From positions 4,099,251 through 4,163,250 of the forward strand of contig OZ037773.1 of the NCBI GenBank assembly GCA_964035545.1: a DNA stretch of 64,000 bases. The letters run 5' to 3'. The position numbers were made by a program, and so were the translations under genes. The notes under the pieces are model-generated. The model did not search any database and was not told the DNA's origin. It saw only the letters and a list, made by a program, of their open reading frames with translations. Of this stretch, positions 1 to 13,800 are shown piece by piece. Each line of letters starts with the position of its first letter. The stretch's first letter is position 1. The DNA is from Bugula neritina (lineage: Eukaryota > Bryozoa > Gymnolaemata > Cheilostomatida > Bugulidae).

Positions 1-123
1 CATTATGAGACACAGCTGTCAGTTCTTCAAACAACTCAACAAGTTTTTAAATGGTCATCAAAGATGGTTACATCATCATGCCAGATAATGATTGATGTTA
101 TTAAATGACTCATAAACAAGCAC

Positions 124-3100
124 CTTATGTTGTCTGTCTGCTCTTGTGACATGGGAAGGAAAGTGCTCTCATGGTAGTTGTTCTGCAGAGGAAGGTTACT
201 TGCCACTGGCTTGTTTGAGTTCATCTTCACAAACAAGGAGCGTAGAATAGATTCCCTGGACTCCCAGGGGAGGTCTGACACAGAGACGTGTTTCTTTGGC
301 TTATCTCTGAAAAATATTATAATACAGTAACTAAAAATGTATATACCGTCAATTTACTATTTAATTCTTATACTGAGCTGTGTTAAGGAAGTATAACCAT
401 GGATAAAAATTTCAAGTGCGGTAAAAATACATTTTCAATAACATTAGTTTCCCAGTTTCATCAATTAGTCGTGGTTTGGGCAATGAGTTGAAATTCCAAC
501 GACAACATAACTTTTTTAGCTACATCTTCATCTAGAGCACGGATTGATCTCAATTTTCCTATAAGGCCCCACCAGCACTTATAACAGTTTAAGAGGGAAG
601 TCCCAGATTGACTTCTAATCATTGATAATGAGAGGAAAAACTTGATCACAATTACTTATGTGCTGCACATGATATCTTGAGAATGATAGCAACAAAAGAA
701 GCTACCCACCCTCAAACAACAAAATATTCACTAAAGCCATCAAACTGCAAATAATAGATTCCTCACAAATTACTATTAAAGGTTTTGACTCATTTTAGTG
801 GAATTGTGGCTGCATTACATAACAATATGTCACCAGGTGTTCTAAGTCTAAAAAATTCTTAACCACTACTTGACAGGTAAAAGTTGTTATCGATGTTTAT
901 CATTTAAACACTTCATTATTTCCTCGTCACTCATTATTCTTATGAGAACCAAGAACTAATAATAGCAACATGTATTTTGGAGAGGATAACTTCCAATTAG
1001 GCGTACAAAGATTATTTTTCTTTGACACACAACTACATCACCAACATAATATGACAGTATAGCATATTGACAGAGTCATATGTGCTTACAGATGGAAAGC
1101 GATATCTTCCTTTGCCTGGTTGAGACTGTTGAGGAAATGCTGTTCGACATCAGTGCGCTGAGAAAGGAGATGGCGAGACAACTTCCTTACTTTACTACAC
1201 TCTATGGCTTTCAGTTCACACAGCCGCTCCAGCTTGCTGATTTCTACCTACAAACAGAGCTAGCTGTGAGTAGCTATGTTCATCATACTCAAATTAATGC
1301 ACTACTCGGAAAAATACTAAACTACACTATACTATACTATACGATACTATACGATACTGCACTTCAGCACAACGCAGTACAAATCACTACAACACACTAG
1401 AATATATTGCAATACTCTACACAGAAGTACATCACACTACAGTAAACTACGCTACACTATAGTAAACTACGCTATACTACAGTACATAACGCTAGAATAC
1501 AATACACTAGAATGCAATATACACTAGAATACAGCACAATACACCTCACTACACTACAGTACGATACACTACAGTACGATACACTACAGTACGATACACT
1601 ACACTACAGTACGATACACTACAGTACGATACACTACACTACACTACAGTACGATACACTACACTACAGTACAATACACTACGCTACAGCAAACTACTGA
1701 AATAAACTACTGAACTAAACTCTGCATTAGAATTAGATGAATGACTCACTCCTGATGACTCAGCTTCTATGTGGGACATCTCATGAATGTGTCTTTGTTG
1801 TTTATCAAACCTATTGACGAGGTCATTGATTACTTTCTCTAATGCTTCTATCCTCTCTTCAGTCTGCATAATCGTGATATTTGTAATGGAAGAAATTTAG
1901 GAGAAACTTATTACTTAACATATTTAAATGGCGGGGTACTAAAAATAGTAATGCATTTTACTGTGAGAAAAGGTAAGTAACATACTATTAGAAGCATCTT
2001 CTATTGACTTAGTAGGTTTGGTTCTATAGACATTGCTAGGTGAGTAGGTACTCTAAATACTAAGCATCAGCTAAAGGCTTAATAATTCCTCTAGTAATAA
2101 AAAACTATGACCTATGAATCAAACTAAATGGTTTAACCAATAAGAACTGAATATCACATCACATGACTATTCAGGTGACAACCACCTACTATCAAATCAA
2201 TATAGCAATCAGATTTCGATATGCTGGATTGATGAACACAATTGTGATTGGAAATATAATTCGAAATATTTAAGATGGCATATATGTGCATCAGACAAGC
2301 AACTCTTGTTAGTACACTAAAATCGTCTGCCTAAACTGAATTCTATGCATAAATGAAGGGTGCATACAGTTGAGCCCCCACCTCTACTATTTGGCGCTTT
2401 TGTGTCTGCGTTTCAGACACCTTCTGCTGCACGACAGACTCCGTATCCGTTTGCTGTAGTTTCAACTCATCTATTCCCTTCTCCAGGTCTGAATATAATA
2501 CAATATCCAGTGATACAAATTCTCATTATCAAACTATCTGGTATATAATTAAATTTAGTATTGGAACTTATCAGAAAGACATTTTTGAAAAGGCAAATGG
2601 AATTTTCTAAAATTCACAAGATCTTCAGCTAAACAGTTTCACACGGATAATGACTGACCAAAATTTCGCTTTCGCAAATTTTCTCCTTCTTTTGTGTGGA
2701 AACGCAGCGCTTCTGTAAGTCGTACATTCTCTTTATAAATAGATCGTGCGGTCTCGTCTAAATTTCTACAAGAAAATATCATCTATTAGGGTTTCACTTA
2801 TATAAGGAGAATGAATTGTATTAATTAGAACATATTTATAATATAAGTACTATAATATTATAATACAATATTATATAATAATCATACAAACAATTTTTTT
2901 GTATGGATACATATTGCTATCAATAAAAACACCATTATAAGGAGTTGCATTCTGTAAGACAGAACAAGTACCATCAGATGGCTAAAGGCATGTCATGAAT
3001 TTTAAAATTATTGAGCCACAATCTTGTAAATGACTGTAATACTAATTCACAATACTTTTCTTAAACCTTATTAGTGTATAGGTGAGCTGATGGAAAACTA

Positions 3101-6100
3101 AAACTAATGATGTCATCAACATTGGTATAACTGTGTTACCTCATTTCTAACATATTTTATATTTCAACAAGAGTAGACGATGCTAATTTTCAGCACCGTA
3201 TCTGAACTAATCATTCACTCACGTGATTGCCTGTTGGTGTGCTCGATCAGCCAGCTCCGAGATCTTCTGATTGGTGTCCTGCTGCATCGAGACTTTCTCG
3301 GCTTCAAACTTCTCAATCATTCTAGACGTGTCCTCTTTGTGTTCACGGTTTGCCAAAAACATGGCGTCTTTAATTTCATCCAATTCCCTCTGCATTGCAA
3401 CTCTCTTTTTTCTAAACTCCTATGGCAATGAATAGGATGTGATAATCAAGAAATAAATAAGATTTAAATACATGATATATAAACTAAGATAATATAATAA
3501 CAAGCATTATTTAATAGATGAGATTCTAGTAAATGAACTAAATCTACAATAATGTAGAGGAAAATTTTATGTGCATAGAAAGTGAAATTACTACCAGTCC
3601 AATGATTTAAATTAGTTTTGCATAGCTACATTCAAATAATTTAAAATCTTTCATATGTTGGCAGTTAATTATTTTAGCATTTAAAGTTCAACTTATTTGA
3701 ACTCATAAAAACAATCTAAAAACGATTAAGTAATGAGACTAGATAAAAATGTTTTCTAACTTATTTACTTTCTTACAACTGAACAACCCAGTGCTACAAA
3801 GTGATTAACAATAAGTTATTGTACTCAATAAAATAAACTCCCCCTAGCCAAGTCACTCAAACCAAATCACTCAGATAATTATAAGTTTGCTTTCACTAAC
3901 CTTTACATGCTTCAGTTCATTTTGCATCAAAACTAAGTCATCCTGTTTCTTGGATATGTCGGACTCCAGGGTTTCTATTTGCTCTGTGTAATCTTTAATT
4001 AGAGTTTTCTTCTCTTGTTCATTCTGCTCCAAACATTTTTTTAATTCATCTTCCAGTTTGCTTACCTAAAAATAGAATTTCAATTATTTTTATGCAACTA
4101 AAATCGAGTAAATATAATTATTTTGTTCACTAAATAAAAAAAGATTAAAACAGGAAGAAATTTCACTCTTACTATTGTATCTTTCTTTTGGTCTTGCGCT
4201 TTAAGAAAAGTTATAACATCAATCGTATCCAATTCAACTTGCTTCATTTGACTCTGTAGCATCTCATTGTGGGAAGACAACTGCTGACAGTTGTCCCTAA
4301 GCAAAATAAGTACAAATACCAACTTTTGAGCTTTAATAGCAATTAGATATTTCACACAGAAATGACAAACATTGCAGGAGAGTTGAAAAGTAAGTCAATA
4401 GCAATATTAAAATTTTGACATACATGTTGAAGCAAGTTATAAAATTTTGCAACATGTCTGACAAATTCTGCTAAGCAGGGTTTAAGTTCAACTATAAATT
4501 GATAAACTTTATTATTATACTACTATTATATTGTACATTAGTAAATTTGAGCATGAAATCATAGGCAAATGTGTTAAATAAAACTTGCACTATTTGTAGG
4601 TATTGCATGTAATATAAATTGTATAATATGACTAGTGCAATGCTATAATGTACTCATTGATATGAGTACATCGTACCATTTTTCCCAAATAACTTTTTGA
4701 CACAAAATTAAGACAATTATAACAATTTTAACTTCTTATATAACAAACATATAATTATAAATAATTTAGTTTAGAAAAAAGAGTAATTGGAAAATTACAG
4801 GTTGAATAGGGTTGAGAGAAATCAAATATATAAATTTTAACAAAATTGGTAGCAACCTCAAAAAAAGTATTTTCCTTTGAAAATTTGATGAACTTTTAGC
4901 AAAATTTAAAAAGCTAAACACTAAAAGTTTTACAGTATTATGTACAGTATATAACAATATACCTTTTTTGTAATATTTACTTTAAACAAGTATTTGTTTT
5001 ACTATAATTTTTACAGAATTATCTTCTTTACAAACCTGAGTCAGCAGGTGCATTACCTGAGCAAATAAACCTCGTTTTATTATAAACCTGGCTGGCAAAT
5101 TTATTATTTTACTATAGAGCTATGCCAATAGATATCATTATTGTCATAAAGTTGGCCCAGTAACCTATGTCTCAATTTACGTAGATCACTATGCTAACAG
5201 AATATTACACACATACATAATCAGTGTTCATGACGCCATCAGAAAAACTAATTTAAATCTTCAGAGACGACTGCAAAAGCTATTAGTTGAAAAATTGGAT
5301 TTTTCTCTCATCTATAACCACTTCAATGATGAAAAACACATTTTACTGCATATTTCACAGTCTTTAGTTTGATGCATGAGGTTATAAGAATACTTGAAGT
5401 TGTCTTTTGTCTTCTCTGTAGTGCGAAGTCTTGCTTGCCAAATTTTTTCATTAGCAATAGCCTGCTTATCAGCTGATTCTACCTTCTTTCCCTTTTTTCC
5501 ACTAGAAAATAACATAACAAGTATACAAGCAGAAAAATACAAAATTTCAAACTATTTAAACAAACTTTTAACGTTATGCTGCTTGTTTTTACAAAAATTC
5601 AAAAACATGTAAATTAAAGCAAATGAATTCACATACCAGTTTTTATGCATTGTAACTGTGAAAAAATGTTTGCTAATTTCATTATAACTTGACACATTTA
5701 AAAAAAACTTTTAGATCAGTCATCTGCATTAAATTAAAATAAACATAGATAAAATTGAGTCATCAGAAAATTAAACAAAAAACAACTAAAAATTTTACAG
5801 CAGTTGAACAAAATTGAAAAGATCGCTTGTCATTGTCATTGTGGTTGCAAGTAAATCTTAGTATTACATTTACTAAGAAAAGTTAAAAATTCTAAAGCTT
5901 ATAACATACATATAATTATCATAAACTTGATTGCACAACATCGTTGGAATAAAACAACTTTTTCATATAAACATATTTGCAAATCTTTTAAAATGACTAA
6001 CTAATTTTAAGATAATAATAATAATAATCGTAATAATGATAAACAGTAGGGACTGGGGTAAAACTAAATAAACTCAACCAACCTCTTTTTCCCTTTTTTT

Positions 6101-6135
6101 CCTTTACCACCCTTTTTTCCTTTTTTGGGAGCCAT
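124..6135 (-). CDS. BBOF1: Basal body orientation factor 1 (CCDC176-like), 3' end beyond window
   Basis: Coiled-coil protein that in vertebrates keeps ciliary basal bodies aligned in multiciliated cells. Ten coding exons joined in phase (minus strand): 6135-6083, 5501-5394, 4296-4173, 4065-3901, 3419-3223, 2765-2659, 2488-2382, 1863-1750, 1247-1090, 306-124. They give about 438 residues with no stop. The start MAPKKGKKGGKGKKGKK is the Lys/Gly-rich head typical of the family. It is followed by WQARLRTTEK, the DVITFLKAQDQKKDTI segment, ARSIYKENVRLTEALRFH, and VRKLSRHLLSQRTDVEQHFL. Heptad-rich helix makes up most of the length. The family is a little over 500 aa, so roughly 90 C-terminal residues lie left of position 1. 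Exon 2 uses the donor CAA|gtattc; this junction gives the best match to the family. Family call is confident from recalled similarity; the last splice choices are less sure. Confidence 0.88.
1315..1695. repeat. Minisatellite in a BBOF1 intron
   Basis: Imperfect tandem array built from short words such as ACTACAGTACGATAC, most regular from 1550 to 1690. It lies wholly within the intron between the exons at 1863-1750 and 1247-1090. Open frames across it (repeating Tyr/Thr/Leu/Gln) are by-products of the repeat. Confidence 0.9.
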
Positions 6136-7358
6136 AACAATATCTATTAAGTAACAATTCTTAAAATGAAAAAAAACCTTAGATTTACTTGCTAAACGCA
6201 AGTAAAATATATAACAATTATTTTATTAGGCAGAATAAGTAAAGTAGTTAAAATCAACTCAAACTGATCTTTTTAAATTAAACTTTTCTGTGGAGGAGCT
6301 ATAGCAACTAAAGACCTTGACACAGTGAAACCTAGTATTACCTCCGGGAAACAAAACGCCATTTGGCACATTTTTCGACAGGTAATAAACTTATTATAAA
6401 TAATAATCTAGAAATGTATAAACACCACAAGGAACAAGCAATTGGGCTTTACTCCATATCCGGTTACTGAAAGTCTGAAACAGCTTAGTTAACTAAATTA
6501 AATTAGATATGAGAATAAGTTAGATATGAGCTATGTAATTCAATGTTAATGGGTTTTTTTTACATAACTCTCAATTGTAGTAAAAATTCAGTGTATTTAT
6601 GTCTCCTATAAATATAAATAGTAATATTTAATGTAATAATACCAATATTTTCTAATAAGTTTCTAAATTAATAATAATTCATAATTGAGGAGTTATTACT
6701 ATTAGTATTAGTATTAGTATTACTATTACTATTTGGATTACTATTTGGATTAGTATTAGACTATTACGAATTGAAATTGAAATACAAATTGAAAAATAGT
6801 TAATACTAATTTACTAACAGTAACCGTAACTAATAGTAATAATAAATATAAATATATTAAACAGAGTATAATTGTTTAATACTTTAATTAGTCATGTAAA
6901 TATTCTGCTAAATTTAACTTGAGTTACTACTTACTAGTATTATTATTGATATTATTATAGTTAAACATATTATTTAGAATTTTTACTTGATAGTTTTTAG
7001 TATTGACATAAATATTGTATTTTTGGTGTTTACTACCTGGCAGATTATTAGTATTACTATGTATGTTGTAGGCCTACCACTTGTATTATTTATTTACTTG
7101 TCTTTATAAATTAATTATAGGTACTATGGCTTATGCTGATATAAATAATCATTGAATATAATTAAACATAATTAACATTATGATATTTGTATGTATTTAA
7201 AAGTATTTGTGTAAAGTCTTGAATGGCTGTTGGATATGCCAGTTTGTTGATATCACTGTTTTCAGGTTTTAATAAAAAATCTTATTTTCAGCTACATGCT
7301 ACATATTTTGTAATTACAATTTTATAACAAAAGTGTTTGTTTTTTTTCAAGAAATAGT
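6136..7358. other. Divergent intergenic region BBOF1 / MEA1
   Basis: AT-rich spacer of about 1.2 kb between two head-to-head genes, so it should hold both promoters. I see no clear TATA box or initiator. Around 6660-6850 is a degenerate ATTAGT/ATTACT microsatellite, the same family of simple repeat that recurs at 20.6-21.0, 21.8-22.3, 27.3 and 28.1-28.3 kb. Confidence 0.5.
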
Positions 7359-9479
7359 ATGACCCCGACTCCTGATCCTAAAGAGTCACCTGCAGGTGAT
7401 GTAGAACCTGAACTACGCAACATCGGAGGTCCCCAGGTTATTGAAGTTTCCTCAGATTCTGATTCTGACCTTGATGTAGAAGTTGATGGTAAGATGCTAT
7501 ACAATGTCCAGTTCATGCTGTGGGTCTTAGCGTAGGGCCACACGACGCGATTTACACGCGCATGACGTGCGAGAAAACCTGTTTAGACATGCCACACACA
7601 ATGCCTGTGTTGCGAGTGAGGAAATTTATTAGCTAATGATGTTAGCGTTAAACTTTACTGCTCGCCTACCGACGTTTGTTTTTAAAACTGCGTCATCGGC
7701 AAAGTGACTTCAGATATTATAAAAGCGGAAATGCAAACTATATAAAACTGTTTTAATTCAGTTCGCTAAAAGCTAAAACGTGAATTAAAATACAAAAGTG
7801 TGCTTGCTAAATGATAATAAGCCAATTAGATCAAATTTGCATGAGCTTGCCACACTTCTCGATCAGCATGTTAGACGTATGAAAACCCTCCACACGGTGT
7901 ACCATTTTTGGGCTAAACGGGTTTTCTCGCACGTCACTCGCGTGTAAAACGCGTCGTGTAGCCCTACGCTTAGTCTAGGTACAGTTAATATTATAATTAA
8001 AACTGTCATTCAGTTAATTAGCATTAGAATCACAAACAGCGCTAACATGTTAGCCTCTAGTTAATTGAAACAAGTCAATGTTACTAAAAGGAGTGAGCAA
8101 AATCTGAAGAAAATGGTGAGGGTATGGTGTACCCCGCAACTTTAACCACCAGCTATAGGTAGTACATTTGTTGTTAGCCTATCATAATATAGGCAGACTC
8201 CCATTGCCCAACAGTCCAGATCTGAGATAGGTCAGGATGATGAAGGTAGTCTGTTTCACGGACTGGCTTATAATGGCATGCCCACTCTGCTGGAATACTT
8301 GTTTTGCTTCACCACAGCTGTCAGTCAATTTCTAATATAGACATATTTACTTCTTGTTATGAAGCATAATTTTTCGTGTTGGCAGCTGATTTTATTAGAC
8401 AATACCGCTCATTATATTATTATACACATTTTTTTACAATGTTTGAGTTATATTGTTTTAATGTTATATTTTGAATTGTATTTTGTTGTAGGGGGATATG
8501 TACCTTTAGCTCAGGGTCCAGATTCTGATAGGTCAAGTTCTGATGAAGATGCAGAGTTTGTCCCAGAATTGCCTGCCCCTGTAAGTTGGAGTTGTCTCTA
8601 ATCATTGCTCTCTAATACACAGACTAGTTTATGCATAGCTCGTAATCACTGCTACATGATTGCTTGGTTATTGCTGTTTTATATTTCTCATACTTTGATG
8701 GACAGTCGACTATAACTACATATTCTCAAGTCATTGAGTAGGTAGCTTTCATAAGATGAGTTATATGAACTATTAGGAGTTGTCTTATTTCTTTAAACTA
8801 AGAAACTTATACAATTGAATTACCACAAATAATAATGGTGAACATTTGGGAAAGCATCAATCATTGTAACATAAAAAGTGATTAGATATATAGTGTGTAG
8901 AAATTTGAATACGCGAGTTTTTGGAACCTTGTCTGTGTAGTTGAATACATATATAATGTAAAAATGGGAAAAATAATGTAAGCGGTCCTCGCTATTCACT
9001 GTATATAATAAAGAGTGTAAATAAAGTAAGTTGTATATTTGACAACATCAATGTGATGAGATTGTAATGCATAAATCAATTTTAACTGTGGTGTACTTTT
9101 TCTCAGAATGAAAATTTGTTAAATGAGCATTCTTTGGTTTTTTGTGTAGGGCAACATTACCATGCCTGAAAAGCAGGCCAATGAAATAAAGGCTGTCATG
9201 GCAAACATTAAGCTACCAAACATCCCATCCTGGGCTAAGCAGATACCAGAAGAGCAATGGATGTCATCCCTAATGGAGAACTTAACTCGGACTAGGGGTC
9301 AGGGTCAGTCAAATGTGAAAGGTCAAGACCAAACTAATCATGCATCTACCTCATTGCAACAGACACTCGCCCAGCCTAGTCAAATTATCCCAGAGTTTGA
9401 GGTCAACTTTGAAGAACATTTTCCAAACCAGCCAACGCAACAGATTGAAGGCAATGGCCAAGCACATTCACTTACGTAG
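7359..9479 (+). CDS. MEA1: Male-enhanced antigen 1 family protein
   Basis: Three exons (7359-7488, 8492-8580, 9150-9479; junction phases 1 and 0) give about 182 aa ending at TAG 9477-9479. The N-terminal half is acidic and serine-rich, with IEVSSDSDSDLDVEVDG followed by GGYVPLAQGPDSD and SSSDEDAEF. The middle carries the family signature EIKAVMANIKLPNIPSWAKQ, IPEEQW. The C-terminal third is Gln/Asn-rich and low in complexity. MEA1 is a small conserved animal protein, named from mouse testis, with no established biochemical function; the Ile-Lys-x-Val-Met ... P-x-W-A ... EEQW block is what I recognise. The start is the first ATG after a likely splice acceptor at 7350. Intron 1 contains a complete inverted-repeat transposon. 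Confidence 0.82.
7531..7968. mobile_element. MITE with long terminal inverted repeats, 5-bp TSD
   Basis: The left end starts CGTAGGGCCACACGACGCG and the right end is its reverse complement with few mismatches; the inverted match runs about 50 bp and includes GACGTGCGAGAAAACC. The flanks carry the direct repeat CTTAG (7526-7530 and 7969-7973), a plausible target-site duplication. No coding capacity, 438 bp, within MEA1 intron 1. The terminal motif TAGGGYCACAC is shared with the element at 12935, so the two may belong to related families. Confidence 0.85.
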
Positions 9480-10874
9480 CATTGGTGTAGAAAATGTTAA
9501 AGAACCCGATTTGTGATCTCAGCTTGAAGAAAATGCACTTACAAAATATTGAAATAGGAATTCACCATAATGCGTAGAAAAACTGTGATTTTTCGGTTAG
9601 TATTTGGGAGTTGTCCTCTATATGCTGCAAATATTTTCACATGTTTTTTGAGATTTATTCAGGTATTTATATTTTATAAACTAGACATGACCTCTGGTTG
9701 AGAACTGAATGGTTTGAGTTTAGAAATTAGGCAACAGAAGTGATAAAGTTTGTCATAGTGATAAGATCTAGCATCTGAGTATACAGATGCTCAGAATGGA
9801 GCTCCTGTCTTAAACGCTGCTTACCCCCCAGTTTTATTTATTACATTGGAATATAGAATGCATGAGGTGCTGATAGCACGTGATCATAACTAGTATGTTT
9901 CCTTTTACCATCATCATTACAGAGCGGTTGTTTTGTGTTTAAAAAGCTATTTATTGTTCTACAAGGGACATCTATTACAGTGTATCACAAGAAGTTGGTA
10001 TATTTTTTTCTATCGTTTGAATAAATATGAACAACATACAACTCTCATTTTAAAATAACATATTTTTTATACTAAAAAGTAAAATAAGCATATAATTTCC
10101 TATCAAGAAATGTACAGTAGAAAATGCAGTTTTGCAAATGCCTACATATAAATTTAATTATTAGTACCAACATTTGGAGCTTGAACCATTACCTAGACTG
10201 TAGTAGGTAGTAATAAATATGCATATCTTAATATTTTGCTTGAAGTAAAATAAAACATTAAAACAACCAACAAAACGAGTAACATGGCAAAATATAGAAT
10301 ATTTTTGTTATACTGATATATCACAAAAAGTGGTTAGTAACTTCATAAAAAGATATATTCAGCTGTAGGTATAGATTAGTGTGCGAAACAACACTTTAGA
10401 AAACGATCTATCCACTGTTAGAAAAATTCCAGTATTGCACTGCAACTGATGTATGAGCAGTTCAGCAGTAAATAAATGACGAGACCTGAGAACATGAGCT
10501 ATCAAACTTACATTTCAAAAGTCAGTGAAGATCTTTCAAACGCAAATGCAGAATCTTTTGATAACAAAAATACGTCTAGTATGAAATATATCGTGTAAAG
10601 TTAAAAAGCTGTATACTACATATCAAGCAGTTGAGTTGGAAAGACCTAATGTTGGGTACAGAGGCTAAACTGCATGAATGAATGTAATACTTTAGAAACA
10701 GCATGCAGGTAATACTGTGAGACTAGCTGTTGGGTGATGATAAAACACAATGAGATCTTTTCTTAACCCTTCATATATAATACAGACTTGGCATTGATGT
10801 CTACCGATTAGCGAGTTAGTTTAAACTCAAGAGATTTCAGAGGTCGATGATAGCTACTGGCCATTTGGTTAGAG
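9480..10874. other. Convergent intergenic region MEA1 / HMBS
   Basis: About 1.4 kb between the MEA1 stop and the HMBS stop on the other strand. A candidate MEA1 polyadenylation signal AATAAA lies at 10020-10025. I see no further gene or clear repeat. Confidence 0.5.
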
Positions 10875-13800
10875 TTATGTTAGCTTGTGTTTTAGTGGAC
10901 AGACTTGGGGTATTTCGGGGGGTGAGCCACTGGGCTCAACTTTCTGTTCCTTCATCAGGTTTTCTCTGATCTATAAAGTAACACCCAATAAAAAAAATGT
11001 ATTCATTCTCAATTCTACCTGATAAACAAATACATGTATGGCAGTACTTTGGCATATGAGTTGCCTAGTTCAAAGCAAAATGCATTTGATAAGCATATTA
11101 CTTATACACATATTCAGTTGGTGGCTAGATTTGTTTCTCATGACAAAAAAATTTCTTGTGGTTGCCATTATTTTATCGCAAGTCGTTCCAAGCCACCTCC
11201 TTAAATAAATAACCTACTAAGATAACACAAGCCCTTATTAAATAGAGAACATGTGAATGTATCAGTACATACATTGCCATGGTCCTTAATCACTTGTTTT
11301 ACAGTGTCTAGGGGCCCCTGTCCAGAGCCCGCACTCTTCACCACCTTGTGGCAGATGTCCTTCAGGAGAGTCTGGTTAGCTTCGTTCAGTCTTCGTTCTT
11401 CATTCATGATAGCCTTCAGTTTATCATTCTCTGCCTGTGAGATTGAGTCAAAGTCTACAGTTAGTCTAGGTTCAGGATCACATCAACATCGTTTATCATC
11501 ACTACTAGTTTTACATTTCATTTATGTAAATACTGCATGTGTTAGGATTTTATACCAATTTTTTAAAGTTTGGTATTTGCTAAGATAAGCTATCAAATCC
11601 CACTACAAAAAGTAAGTGTGAGTGACAGATAGTGTAGGCAGCACTAGTTGCATGAATCAACACTAACTGATTCACAGCTAGTAGCAAGTCACTGCTAGTG
11701 GTGATTCATCAGGTGCTTATTAAATGACTCTGCAAATTAATAAACCTACTGCATTAGTCAACTATTATACCCGCTACCCAACAGGACAAAGTGGAGATAG
11801 GTGAGAATAGAATTAGTCAACTATTATAGCATGACAATAGCATATTATCTAGACACTGAGTGTAGTAGCAATAAATGTCCTATTTAATACCTTAGCCTCA
11901 GTGAGTATTCGGTCTGCCCCTGCCTTCTTTAATTTGAGAGCCAAGTCTATGCCCACTTTCTCTGCCCTTTCTAGTGTGTCATGGGGCAGGTTTCTGGCTA
12001 TGATGCCTGAGAAATATGGACAGTCTTTGCGTTTCACGGACAGGTATCTTCAACAACAAAGAGTTTGATAAATATATGACCTAAAGAGGAATACTAGGCA
12101 AATTAAACAAACCTAAACATGCCAATTGTGGTGTAATGAAACACAGGGTCTGCCGCAAACTAACAACTTGATAACTGAATTTATGGAGAGCCAGGTGTGT
12201 CCTAGGAACGGATGGTGCAATCAAACCCTTGTAAACATTTTCGACATCCTACATTGTAATTAATCTGCACAGTTGCCTGAAATATCACACAAGTTAGAGC
12301 GTCATCCTTTCCAAAGAATGTAATTGTTAGTTAGCAGACGATCTTACATCTAAGCACATATGTTGCAATCTCAAAACAAAAGACTCAGATGGGGGGGGGG
12401 GACATTGCATAGCCCTAAAGTCTCATTTATTGTTAATTATCTGTAAATTGTGAGCAAATGTGTGAATATGTGTATCAGGTACTGGTTCATTAGACTGAAT
12501 GACTTATCATATAACATCCAGTATCTATCTAACTACAATAAATGAGAAGAGTTCACAATGCTAACAACCATCATACTATGACAACAAATTAACACAATAT
12601 GCTACCACTCTGGTGTCACAAACACATGCTGGTAAACCGTGAACCTCACCTGCTACTGATGGCTTCCGGAGGCAGCTTATGACCTTGAGCGACCTCGGCG
12701 TAAGGGCAGCTCAATCTTCTCTTGCGTTTACTTTCAGGTTCTCCTGTATCTCCATTTTGGTGGTCTGCTGCATCTTTGGTGGCGCTACTCGTCCTGTAAG
12801 TATATCAGTATGAGAGGTGAACACAACTCCAAGAGAATACAGTGAAGTACTTTTTTAGGAGAATGGAATTTAATGGCATGAAACGAGGGACATTGAATGT
12901 GATCAGAATTAGACGAGCATTAAGTTTACTCTAAGCCTAGGGCCACACTGTGCGTATTTTCGCATGCGAAAATTGAAATCGCAAGTAGCAAAGGTGTCCA
13001 CTGCATGCGTTGAGAAAACATTCGCACTTGTCGCTCAGCATTCTCAACGTCGCCACCTAATTGGCTGGTAGTTATTCAGCGAGCCCAATTTCTTTATTTT
13101 AGTGCCACATTCCAGTAAATTGCGTTTTATTGAAAGCGAGTGCGATTTAATAATGAAAGCTTTATTTATCCCGCATCACTGACGCTACAGTGGACACCTT
13201 TGCTACTTGTGGTTTCAATTTTCGCATGCGAAAATACGCACAGTGTGACCCTAGGCCAACAGTTGTTTGAAAGAGGATAACTTCTAGATATTATAGTTTG
13301 ACAAACAAAGTTCTGCACACTTCAACTAAAAGTAAAAAAGTAACCATCTTAATAGATGAAATACAGGAACTCTGTCAGTCATTTAAATCAACTATGAATG
13401 TATATAATATGAACTCAGCAAAACTGTACTGCTATTTTATATTCCACATAATTTTGTATACTAGAAATGTCGCCTCAAATGCCTTCAAATTAACATGCAA
13501 TGTAACACATAACAGACACTTCCAATAAATACAAACTCAGTTTATGACCAGTTGACAAGCTGCTGAGTAGTTGATAAGCTGCTGAGTAGTTGACAAGCTG
13601 CTGACTAGTAGATAAGCTGCTGAGTAGTTGATAAGCTGCTGAGTAGTTGATAAGCTGCTGAGTAGTTGACAAGCTGCTGACTAGTAGATAAGCTGCTGAG
13701 TAGTTGATAAGCTGCTGAGTAGTTGATAAGCTGCTGACTAGTTGATAAGCTGCCGGTGAAGAAGAACTTACGGTGCTGACTCAGAGGGAACATCAAGCCG

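Noticed and set aside
461-649. 62-codon minus-strand frame inside a BBOF1 intron
   Set aside because: Skipping it joins the flanking BBOF1 exons in phase (CAT CT|A GAT), and it resembles no part of the family.
2360-2548. Plus-strand frame at 2360-2548
   Set aside because: Antisense shadow of BBOF1 exon 2488-2382.
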